Shown here: one piece after another, positions 21,326 through 30,672 of the stretch | Layout of the letters: every line of letters begins with the position of its first letter | Position numbering within the stretch: position 1 is the stretch's first letter | From: Trichopria drosophilae | Lineage: Eukaryota; Arthropoda; Insecta; Hymenoptera; Diapriidae | Reading direction: 5' to 3' | Length of the DNA: 64,000 bases | Assembly: GCA_030407085.1 (NCBI GenBank) | Contig: CM059582.1 | Coordinates: 66,339,501-66,403,500 of the forward strand | Notes under the pieces: model-generated | What the model saw: the letters and a program-made list of their open reading frames with translations, nothing else | The model's database searches: none | Told to the model about the DNA's origin: nothing | Translations under genes and position numbers: made by a program

Positions 21326-22560
21326 TGCCAGCCGCCTCCGACTTCGTGGCGAAAGTGAAAATTGCCGAACGGCCAAAAAGGTCCCACGAATCGAGAGCGG
21401 CACCCACGCAGAAATGATCGCACAGCCCGGCTAGCTGTGGTCCCCAAAAAACACAGAGCACGACACGAGAACCCGAAGCCGAAAATCCGAGCCCGTGGAC
21501 TGGGGCAGACCCACGGCGATTCCCGTGGGCGGTAGAGCACTGCAACGCTCACCTACCGGGTGAGGGCGGGAGAGCTGGCTTTGCGTTCCTTGTTTCTAAA
21601 GGCTGGTCGGGGAATTACGAAATAACGGCACGCACCCGAGTTTTAGTGCCATTAAGCTTTATTCTAGGTTAATGTACACTAAAACGCATACAGCGTTCGC
21701 GAAACGAACTTAATTACCACGCCGGTGGCATGAATCCGCGGTATTGGCGGGGAGGAGAGGCGCGTGGCGCGAGCGGACACAAAACGGCACTACCTCACCG
21801 AGGTCCGTAGCTGCCCGTTTTTCCTCCTTCACCGTGACCCACCAGGTTGTTGGTCAGTTGCACAAGATTCGAGGCGTCCACAGGGTGCAAAATGGAAAAT
21901 TCGCCGAATATATTCGCCCGGTTGATACACCGATCGGGGCCCAAACCGAACTGGTTCCGAAGTCCGTCCCACCGATTCAGCGGAACGGTGAGTGACGTAC
22001 CGCCTTGCGGCTCTTGCTTGAAACAGAGTTTCGTAGACGACGTCCGGGAGCCCCACCAGCTCTCTCCCAAGCCGTCATAAAAAACATTGAAAAAACATGC
22101 ACATATATGGACTCGGCCATGATATGTGATGCGCGCGAAACTCTACTGATAATTACAAAGTGGCCTTCAGGTGGTGTGCCAACCGCATTTCGCAGGCGAT
22201 ATCGTAAGGTTAATACGCCGTAATTAATGATAACAATCATAAAATATAGTAGTATAGATCGCCACAATAGGATCCTGTCGATCCACAGTGGCCAGGCCAT
22301 GAGGCCTAACCATATTAGAATATATTAGTAGTATAGAACTTTACGGTAACAAACATCGAGATGGACATTGGTGGGAGGGATTTTCCACCGGAGAGTCCGG
22401 TTTGGCCCCGCTAGGCTTTCCAGTGATACGCGTTCAGAAGTTACTAGGCACGATGGCACATTGTTGGACTTATCCCTGTCCGTCTCTTTTGGGGTCGCGA
22501 TGGGGGTCTAGCCGGTAAGAAAGCGTTTGCTTGTGACGAGGCGGATACACCACGTCACAA
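21326..22560 (-). repeat. 5' LTR of the decayed Ty3/gypsy element, inner end lost
   Basis: Direct repeat of 16868-18025. Its inner edge stops at 21326 without the terminal 60 bp and the primer site. It carries an extra block at 22259-22325 bounded by a 12-bp direct repeat TAGTAGTATAGA (22247-22258 and 22326-22337). The other LTR has a single copy of that 12-mer at the equivalent place (about 17782). Confidence 0.85.
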
Positions 22561-22690
22561 ACTAAATAATTCCAGCATTCATATTCATTCAGAAGCTTGG
22601 TGAGTTTTGGTAGTAAGTAATTTTATTAAAATCTTTCTCAGTACAATGACGATATTTTAGATGCTTATAATACATTAGGTCGTACAGAAT
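22561..22690 (-). repeat. Foldback element, right arm, distal end
   Basis: Reverse complement of about 590-690, including AATAATTCCAGCATTCATAT and AAGCTTGGTGAGTTTTGGTA. It completes the right arm that the CACTA and Ty3/gypsy insertions had split. Confidence 0.75.
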
Positions 22691-23440
22691 TTCAGTACTA
22701 ACGTTAGCTTGGAAGCTTAATGACGTTTCTTTAAAAAAAAACAATTTATTAAAAATCCCCGAAGCATCGTGAATAATTCTGATTGAAGAGGATGTTTTGT
22801 AGGATGTTTTGTAAGAGATATTTTGTAGGATAATACATGATGAAGACAAAAAAAATTTCAACGCTGATATTCGTTTTAAAGCTTAGTGAGTTTTAGTTGT
22901 CAGTAATTTTATTAAAATCTCCGAAAGCATCGTGAATTAAAAATTAATTAATTAATTTAATTTCAGTTAAATTTTGATATTTTGGAGTCTGATAATTAAC
23001 TATGACCTAAACAATTTTAGCGTTGATATTCTCTGAGAAGTTTAGTGAGTTTTAATAGTAAGCCATTATAGTAAAATCCCCTCCAAAGCGTTGTGAATAA
23101 TTTTCGGCGAAATGAGGATATTTTAGATGCTGATAATCCATTAAGTCGTAAAAGTTTCAGTAATAAGATTAACTTAGTAGCCTAATGACATTTCATAGTA
23201 AAACACTTTACTATGTATCTTCCAAAGCATTGATATTCAATTACAAGCTTAGTGAGTTTGGCTACCTAATTTTCTGAATATTCCCCAAACTGTAGTGATT
23301 AATTTTCAGTGAAAGTCTGCTATTTTGGAATCTAATACCTAATTAAGACTTCTGATGTTAAGAAGCCGCAAAAATATCATCATGGAGATCTACTTCATTA
23401 CCGTTTGTAGTAATTTATTTTATTAAAATGTCTAAAAGCG
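22691..23440 (+). repeat. Divergent tandem repeat, roughly 200-bp unit
   Basis: The phrase TTGATATTC...AAGCTTAGTGAGTTTT recurs at about 22865, 23015 and 23230, and is related to 22590. GTGAATAATTTTC..TGAAAT and TTAATGACATTTC-like blocks lie between the copies. The units are old and irregular. No gene is seen. Confidence 0.55.
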
Positions 23441-24039
23441 TCCGAAATAGTTTGTAGTGAAATGAAAATATTACTTCGACCCAGAACATAGATCTGAACG
23501 AAGTATTGATTTTGATCACTTACCGCCAAAAAATATGCTATAGTTTTTTATCAATTGCTCATGTTTAAGAGCCTACAGACCCCCCCCCCCCCCAAAACAG
23601 TGTCCGTTATTTTGTACGTACATCCGTACGTCCGTACGTCTGTATGTGTCATTTCTTTATGGATGCTGTAACTCGCGAACGAAAATTTAAAATTTGAACC
23701 TCTTTTGAGCTTGGCGTGACCTAACTTAGGTCTGATTAGTTTTTGGAGTCGATTCATACTACGCAAAGTGGTGGTAGCGTTAAAAAAAGTGTAAAATCAA
23801 GTTTTTTTCGTAGTTTTCTTCACATTTCTTTCATACAAATACGAATCATAAAAAAATGTTTCAAACAAAAAAGATAGAAAATTAAAATATGTTATGCAAT
23901 AATGCTTCGGCTGACATGTGGTGGGGGTCGAAGTTTTGAAAAAAATCATTTTCAATTTTTATTTTGTGAATTAAATCACTAAACTCTGCCCAGTCGCCGA
24001 GTACAAAGCCGTAGGGTCGAAGCCACTAGTTTTGTAGAT
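23441..24039. other. No gene seen; poly-C tract
   Basis: Contains a C run at about 23580-23593 followed by a GTACGT-rich stretch with repeated CCGTACGT. A phrase GTAGGGTCGAAGCCAC (about 24011) is echoed at about 46808. Confidence 0.45.
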
Positions 24040-24300
24040 TGGAATTCATTTTGTCGTAGAAGTCAGGATTGAGATTTACGGGGAAGTTGAATGACATTTC
24101 GTTATAAAACCCTGTACTACATATCACCTGAAGTCACGAGGATACTTTTAAGTTAAATTATGGTTTCTGATGGAATAAATTATTTTACTCATTAATACGG
24201 AGGTGTTTAAAAATGATTAAGTAATCGATTAGAAACCTGAAATTATGAAATCCTCATAATTTCCGGTGGAAATTAATTGGAACTCGAAATGTACGTTGTC
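24040..24300 (+). repeat. Dispersed copy related to the foldback distal arm
   Basis: Direct-orientation relative of about 780-1000. Shared blocks include ATTAATA(C/T)GGAGGTGTTTAAA and GGAACTCGAAATG-like sequence. Confidence 0.65.
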
Positions 24301-25111
24301 GTTTTGAATATGTTTTTTAATTTACATTATTTCCTTACATTTACGTACGCACCGATTTGCGGGAATAAAATCGCATTTTCTTTACAATGTGTGTAAAATG
24401 TGGATTTTCACATTTTTTAATTTTTTCAGATGCATTTGACACCCACTTTTAACGACAAATATTGTTCGAATTATGTGCAGAAAATATTTTGGCCCGAATT
24501 TTTGGTGCGTAAAATCGTGCGTAAACAATATTTCGACACTCGTAAAATACTTAACGCATCAATACTAGTATCGAAATTACTATTTTTTCACTTGTATCGA
24601 AAAGTATTATTACGCTCTCGAAAATTACACTTGTAAGATAGGAGTGTCCCACTTTTAGGAGTTACCCACCCGTGCGAGAGTGGACATTAATTGGAACTCG
24701 AATGTAGATGAATTGAATATTTAGTAATATTGTATGGTAAAAAGTTAAAGTTCTATCTTTTAATCACAGATAGAAAAAAAATCCCAAAAAACAGTTTAAA
24801 AAACGGCATCAACACAGGTAAACCCCCTTAAAAGATTGCCCATTATTTTATTTCTTTTCGCATACTTGGCTCATTTCATTTTGGTTTATTTATTTACAAT
24901 TCTTAAATGTTTATTATTCACAGATTTTATGTCATGTGCTATCCTTAATTTGTAGTCAACTTTTGTATTCTAACCAAACCAGTTTAGGCCCTCCTGCCAG
25001 CCATTTTGGTTGAGCCATTAGTCACCCAGTCAATCACGATCGATTGATTGCTCGATCCATCGTGTAAGTCGATGTAAACTCTTACAGCAATCGTTAGAAC
25101 GATTCTGTTGA
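24301..25111. other. No gene seen
   Basis: AT-rich. A 68-codon open frame at 24430-24636 shows no domain or splice context and is treated as chance. Confidence 0.4.
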
Positions 25112-25375
25112 AGTTTGATACGTAACTACGTCACTTCACGCCAGCACCATTCTAAGTGGTACCGTTACATGCCACAAACTGAGGTCGGACAAATTGTGTT
25201 GAGTCGAAATGATCAAGTGCCACCCGCACGATGGAAATTTGACCGCGTCCTGGAGTGCCCTCCTAGCTATGATGGTCACGTTCGAGTCGTTACTGTGCGT
25301 ATTGCTGAACGGACATTTTAATGCCCCATTGTAAAATTCACGCTGCTTCCTGTAGACATTGAGATGAGTAGAATT
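25112..25375 (+). pseudogene. BEL/Pao retrotransposon pol tail (DUF5641-like)
   Basis: The translation fits the C-terminal domain that follows integrase in BEL/Pao elements. It has SRQHHSKWYR (family pattern L..R.KW), EVGQIVLSRNDQVPPARW, then DRVLECPPSYDGHVRVVTVR. After a TAA at about 25319 the same frame continues with CPIVKFTLLPVDIE, the usual end of the domain. Only about 90 codons survive and no LTRs are seen nearby, so this is an isolated fragment. Confidence 0.75.
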
Positions 25376-26559
25376 TTTATTAAAAATTGCATAAAGGTTT
25401 TTAGTTCGTAAAATTATGTGCGTATTTATGTGGCACGGTTATCTTATTATTTTAGCAAATATCTGTGTTAATTTTTTAAATTCCCATAATAATTTCATGG
25501 TATCCATGTATGTCGATTACGGAAATTGTTAAGGGACATGTTTCGGATGCGATCTTCTTAAAAAACGATTTTGCTTTTTGATTTCAATGTAACGATGATT
25601 TTGAAATATTAAACAGTCATATTCTCAGAATTTAAGGCTAGGATTCAAATACGTATTTTGAATTTCGAGTTTGTAGTCGCATTAAGTTTCATGTTATTTT
25701 ATTTAGTATTAAACTCCTAATACCATTCGACTAATGATGCGGGCGTGAATAAGTGTGAGTTACGTGGGTACATTTTTCTGCCACTTTCTAAGTCTCTCTC
25801 TTTGTCTCTTACCGATTTCTTACGCGGGCTGAATGCATCCGCCATAGATGTTCAAGAATGTTTACATTAAAATAAGATGATAAAAAATGTCTACGTAGAA
25901 TATTTCGATTAACAGAAGATATTTGTTATCATTTCTAAAAGTGATGCAAAAATTTGTAGGCATATATAATACTTTCTGGTCTCTTTAAAACCACTGCAAT
26001 AATTATTTTATCCGATACAAAGTCGGTTTGGTAGAACATTGTAGACGATGCACTGTCACTGATAATAGTAAGCGAACATATATTTCGTAGATAATACTGA
26101 TAATTATGCTGGAAATGGATGTAATGGAGTGGCTAATAATAATTACTAACTTTTAAAATGCTACAGTCAAGAAATTTTTATTTTAGATTTCGTTTTTTAA
26201 ACGTTATATGGCATCTAACAGAATACAATATAAAATGTCTGATGCATGCTACTTGCAAGACGTGTTGAAATTAATTTCTAAAATTTTGTAGAAAAATCTA
26301 CTTCAACGTTTACTACACGTTTAATGACACTAATACAAAATCGACTGAAGCGCTGCATTATTTGACTTTTGAATTAAGGCGCCACCTGGTACTTCTCGTG
26401 GAAACTTTTATTTATAGGCACTCAAAGCGCATTTTTCCCTGTAAAAATGTATGTATATACTGACGCTTCGATTTTTTTAGTAGAAATAATATTATATTCT
26501 GTGATGTTGTCACATCTAACGTATCATGTACCCACAGAACATCACCTGTTACCACAACA
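25376..26559. other. No gene seen
   Basis: AT-rich stretch without recognisable coding exons, repeats or RNA genes. Confidence 0.4.
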
Positions 26560-26890
26560 TCATACCCGTATGGTGTCGTCCCCAGCATCCTCCACCAAGA
26601 AAAAAGGATGAACCCGAGGCACCGCTGCGAGTATTTCGGCATCCATACTCCCTTCCCCAGCATCTGTCCATTGCCTATAGCACACACGATTCCCGCCCGC
26701 AGCTGACTCCCGAAACGTTGCTTCTTCCCCACACGGCACGAAACTTTCGCTCGCGCCCCGGCGCGCACGCGACAATGGAAAATCGACGAATCGACGTTCC
26801 TCGCCGAAAACGTGCATGGAAGCGTCCCCACAGGCTCATCCCGGATGAAGATGGCGCTGTGGTGCCACTCACATAAAAGGACAACTTCAA
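26560..26890. other. GC- and CpG-rich island, function unknown
   Basis: An abrupt compositional island in AT-rich DNA, open on both strands because stop codons are scarce. It ends with GATGAAGATGGCGCTG (about 26846), where an ATG in good context opens 33 codons on the plus strand. It could be a host promoter and first exon or a fragment of a GC-rich repeat. I recognise no domain in any frame. Confidence 0.25.
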
Positions 26891-27407
26891 TTCGTTTTGT
26901 GGATTTTCTGAGCGAACATATTATACCACGCGAACGAGAGTTTTATTGGTTTTTTTAATTTGATGAACAACGGCAGCATATGGTGAGGCTGGGTATCGTC
27001 ATGGTTAAAACGACTTATCTTGCATATGATAGATCCCACTTCTGACACGAAATTGTATTGTCGTCGGGTCTCCAACATGGAATTTGTAGGTTTGTAAAAT
27101 CAAATACTCGCGTTTGATGAAAAAAAAGCTCTATTGCATAAAAAAACCGTTTTGCTGTTGTACTTTTATAAGTTTGCGATATCGGGGCCCCGCGAACGGA
27201 GACGTTTCGCCTGAGCCGTTGCTCTAAATTGCACGTTTGCGATATGTATTATATTACAAAAAATTCTAATGAATAATTAATAAAATAATCAAAATAATAA
27301 ATTCTACTGATCTTCCGCAGAAGTACCTCGTTGAAGGACAATCGAGAATTAACTCGAGCGTTATTTTTTACGAATTCCGTGTGAACCGAACACTAGTATA
27401 TACAAAA
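26891..27407. other. No gene seen
   Basis: AT-rich, leading into the GC-rich repeat that starts at about 27408. Confidence 0.4.
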
Positions 27408-27846
27408 GAACATTCGTCACCTCGTATTTGTTGACCGAGCCTTACCCGCCAGCAGGCTTTCAGGCTCGGGCCCCATGGCGCGGAGTCGGGATACGCCCGA
27501 ACCAGCGAGAGACCCCTTCTTCCGGTAGTTTCTACCAATCTATCTCAAAGTGGCAAGACTTCTCGAGCCCCTCGAACTCCTCGGTGAGGAAAGAACCTTT
27601 CTAATCCCTAGGACACTCTGCAGGGTCGCACCCGAGTTGCATTGCAACTCACACATCGGAGCAAGCGAGACCTTTCAGACCTGGGAAGAGTCCTTCCAAT
27701 CCTACAGAATGTTTCTAACCCACCAGCATGCGGGCTATTGAAACTACTACCCGCGCGAGCCCAACACCAATGGCTGAGACGGTCCTCCAAAGGGTTCCCC
27801 GGCTTGGAACAGCCCTCGCGAGTACCATTTAATATGACCTGGTGAT

Positions 27847-27905
27847 ACATTGCGAGGACTGGCCATGATTCAAACACCAGCCCTCTACCAGTTGAGTACT
27901 TGCGT
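27847..27905 (-). other. tRNA-like segment inside the GC-rich repeat
   Basis: On the minus strand, TACTCAACTGGTAGAG resembles a tRNA D-arm/A-box, and GTTTGAATCAT about 10 nt on recalls a B-box. A 7-bp stem GGGCTGG/CCAGTCC encloses the second part. It cannot be folded into a complete cloverleaf with an acceptor stem, so it is at most a tRNA-derived SINE-type promoter or a coincidence. Confidence 0.25.
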
Positions 27906-28157
27906 ACTCGGGATTGATCGCCCAGCTCGGTGGGATGCGGGGTCGCCAGCTCCCGAAGGGCCGAAACCCTCCTCTGCATGCTAGAACCGTGCGCCCGCTA
28001 GGGGGGATGCCACTCACGTCTTCCTTGCCCTACGCGCTCTACGTATCGGAGGCCATGCTTAGATTTGCGGCGTCAGGCTCCTACCCAGGGTCCTCTGTCC
28101 ACCGGCTCTACGAACCCCGCTTGCGCGGGGTACCCCATAGTGCGAAGCCGAAGCCAC

Positions 28158-28640
28158 CTGTCTCGTATCTCTCGGGACTGACTAAGTGCACGTAGCCTGC
28201 CGTACAGTATGGTGGGTAGCCCAACACCTTCCGACCGACTCCCTGAGGTTGTCAAGGGTAACTCGGCAGGCGACACTCTCTCCCTTAGTGTTGGGGGAGC
28301 CCACGGAGGCAACAGGTTCAACTTCCATCTCCTTCTCTGACGTAATGATGCATCCTCGGATTCCCGACCTAGGATCCTCGGCCGCCCACAAATGACCCCG
28401 CTTTACAGGGGTTATTCCACGTTGCGCAGCCGCAGCCAGTTGTCTCGGGTCCCTCGGGGCTGACCACGTGCCCGTAGCCTGCCGTCCAGTACGGTGGATC
28501 GCCCAGCACTTTCCAACATACTCTCTGAGGTTGTCTAGGGAGACTCGGGAGGCGAAACTTTCTCCCTTAGAGGTGGGGGAGCCCACGGAGCCATCAGGCT
28601 CAACTCCCTCCTCCTTCCCTGAGGTTGTCTCGAACTGTCC
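28158..28640. repeat. Two tandem copies of a roughly 281-bp unit
   Basis: CGTAGCCTGCCGT(A/C)CAGTA occurs at about 28192 and 28473. Both copies continue through CTGAGGTTGTC, ACTCTCTCCCTTAG-like sequence and GTGGGGGAGCCCACGGAG. The copies differ at many positions. Tandem GC-rich units like this are common in retroelement untranslated regions. Confidence 0.75.
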
Positions 28641-28760
28641 CAGGAACGACAAACTTCCCAACGGAGGAGTGGGCGCACCACTTCCGCGGGGCGGCAGGGA
28701 CCTACATACCGTCCCCCTCTGGGGAAAAATAAAAAATAACAGTAAAGACACTATGACAAA

Positions 28761-29556
28761 ATAGTTTTAATACATATAACTCAGATGTTAATTGCAACCC
28801 CGATGTTAACTAGTCACCGAGAACCAAGATGGAGACAGAGATTCCTTCAACATCTTAAGAATTGGTATGATGAGTTAACAAAATTTCCTTTTTACACCAG
28901 AAAAATAGTACTTGATAAACAGGATCTGAGTCGTTCCGGAGATCCGCACCAAAAGTTTAAACTCCTACAAGACGGAATTGAGTAAATATTGATAGAAAAA
29001 TATAAAGCTGAGAAAAACAGGACCGCAATGTTCATCGAACGAATATACCCATGTTGCATCAGTCCCATCGCTAATTAGTTTAAACTTTGAGAACACGAAG
29101 GGTTATAGACAAAATATTTAATTTAGTAATGAAATCTGCGGAACTTCACTAATATAAGATTCAAATGAACCCACTGGTCAATAAAGTCCTCCAATGTAAT
29201 ATTAACCCCCACTATTACCTATTCTAGTTCTTTTTCAATCAATTACAATTTTACAGAATAATTTTTGTTTTATATGCGTATATTGATTGAACATTATTTT
29301 TAGGGCGCGAAGTGCCCTAATTTACGAACTATACTTCGCACAATCAAACCAGTACGCTATACATTTCTCGCATGTCTGTTATACATTTAAGTATATACAA
29401 ATATATTCTCACTAATCGTATTATGTAGTTAAACATGTAAAAAAATGAAAATGCTGACCATAACGTAAACAAAAATATTTTAAAGTACATAAAAAGATGG
29501 CATCAAATAGACATTCGTAATAATCAAGTAATAATGGAACTGTATTATGTAACTAG
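28761..29556. other. No gene recognised upstream of the LDLR-like exon
   Basis: Presumably intronic for the exon at 29557. A 66-codon frame at 28785-28985 shows no domain. AT-rich. Confidence 0.4.
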
Positions 29557-29868
29557 GTCATTTTCACTGCGATGGAAACAGAGATTGCATTGACGGACAT
29601 GACGAGAAAAATTGTTTATCAAATCCAACAGGTTGCAATTTAATCACACATTTTGAATGTGCGTATAGCTCGTGTATTCCACTATCTCATGTTTGCGATA
29701 GAAAACCTGATTGCATTGGATGGGAAGACGAAAGTGTGCAATTTTGCGGAGTAAATGAATGTCTCAAAAATAATGGTGAATGTTCTCAGATATGTACTGA
29801 CTTGCCTTTAGGACATCGATGTCATTGTAATTACGGTTTCCAGTTAATAGACAATCGAACATGCAAAG
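29557..29868 (+). CDS. Internal exon of an LDL-receptor family protein (LDLa-LDLa-EGF)
   Basis: The exon is bounded by AACTAG at 29551-29556 and AAAG/GTAAGC at 29868/29869. It is 312 nt, phase 1 at both ends, the usual arrangement for shufflable LDLa/EGF modules. It encodes the second half of one LDLa repeat ([18 protein letters not shown], with the calcium-binding D..DC.DG.DE pattern). A second LDLa follows (ending [12 protein letters not shown]), then an EGF-like module ([31 protein letters not shown]). This order before a beta-propeller is typical of LDLR, LRP and insect vitellogenin or lipophorin receptors, which are cell-surface endocytic receptors. Which member it is cannot be decided from one exon. 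No stop or frameshift is present, so it is probably from a living host gene on the plus strand, but no neighbouring exon was recognised in this window. Confidence 0.82.
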
Positions 29869-30672
29869 GTAAGCTGAGATTATTGAAGTAACTGATGACT
29901 GTACGTAGATATTTCGATGTCTGTAATTGTGTTCTTACTACTAATACACATGATTGCATTTCTTAAATCAGTTGTTTTTAGATTTACAAATGATACATTT
30001 GAATCTAACCATCTTCCTGTAAGAGCATTGATCTTCATCTGATTCGATAGTTATCTACGCCTTGCACGGAGATATAACGTTCGGGAGGAATATTATTTTT
30101 TTAGCTAGAATTGTATGGGTCACACAGCCATATTTTCTGATGACTATTTAAGGAAACAGCTATTATAGATCATAGATAAATATTGCTATTTTAGTGCGGC
30201 TATATTAAATGGCAGAATCATGAACACATCGCATTAAAATATAACTTCTTAATACTTCGTATTCATGTAGGTATTATATTCAATTTCTTTGAGGGTTTTT
30301 CGTTATTCCTCCTTAAATACATCTGCAATGTGTACATTGTTTGAAATATGCACGACACCTATTGCATGCCTTCGATACTTAGTTTAATATTACGATATGT
30401 AAATTACGTTCTCGTAATAGTAATGGATGACATTACTGTATCGACATAACGTAAATAAATCTTCTTATTGAGTGATAAAGCAAGTAAAAGTGTCTTGTAC
30501 CTTTATTTGTGTTGTATCAATACGTATAAAAGCCACAGGAAGGTGCGTACATGCGTACAGTTTTAAATTAATATTCAACAGCAATATTTCAAATGCGCGA
30601 CATATCCGTAAAGCAGCTCTTGCTGAGGCTCGCCTCTTGGCACGTACTCCATTCATATTTGAATTATCATTA
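29869..30672. other. Probable intron sequence
   Basis: Follows the donor site of the LDLR-like exon. No further receptor exon (for example YWTD repeats) is recognisable before the mariner-type element at 30673. Confidence 0.4.

Larger units (their letters stand above)
16807..22560 (-). mobile_element. Decayed Ty3/gypsy retrotransposon
   Basis: Two direct repeats of about 1.2 kb flank minus-strand gag-pol remnants. The outer termini are an 8-bp inverted pair, TTGTGACG (16807-16814) and CGTCACAA (22553-22560). The element splits the foldback right arm between 16806 and 22561. The expected short target duplication is not cleanly preserved. Inside are a gag fragment, then protease, an internally deleted RT, RNase H and integrase, all carrying frameshifts and catalytic substitutions. 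It belongs to the same lineage as the 53107-62633 element, judging by shared phrases such as EGYHFTV(V/I)TDH and the unusual DPGA protease motif. Confidence 0.88.
27408..28760. repeat. GC-rich dispersed repeat, copy 1
   Basis: It begins with ACATTCGTCACCTCGTA and GACCGAGCCTTACCCGC, which recur at 48865-48920, so this is a dispersed family. It is much more GC-rich than its flanks and ends in an A-rich stretch (about 28723-28745), which suggests a retroelement read on the plus strand. The family is not recognised. Minus-strand translation gives a 189-codon frame (28182-28751) with two in-frame repeats (VGSP.(S/T)KGES..(S/C)RV.LDNLRE), but the plus strand is also largely open and neither looks like a known protein. 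Confidence 0.6.

Noticed and set aside
27847..27905. A functional tRNA gene on the minus strand
   Set aside because: A D-arm-like segment and a stem are present, but no acceptor stem or full cloverleaf can be drawn. Kept only as a low-confidence tRNA-like segment.
28182..28751. 189-codon minus-strand frame with two internal protein repeats
   Set aside because: It lies in tandem repeat DNA that is open on both strands. No domain is recognised and no promoter or splice context is seen, so it is not listed as a gene.
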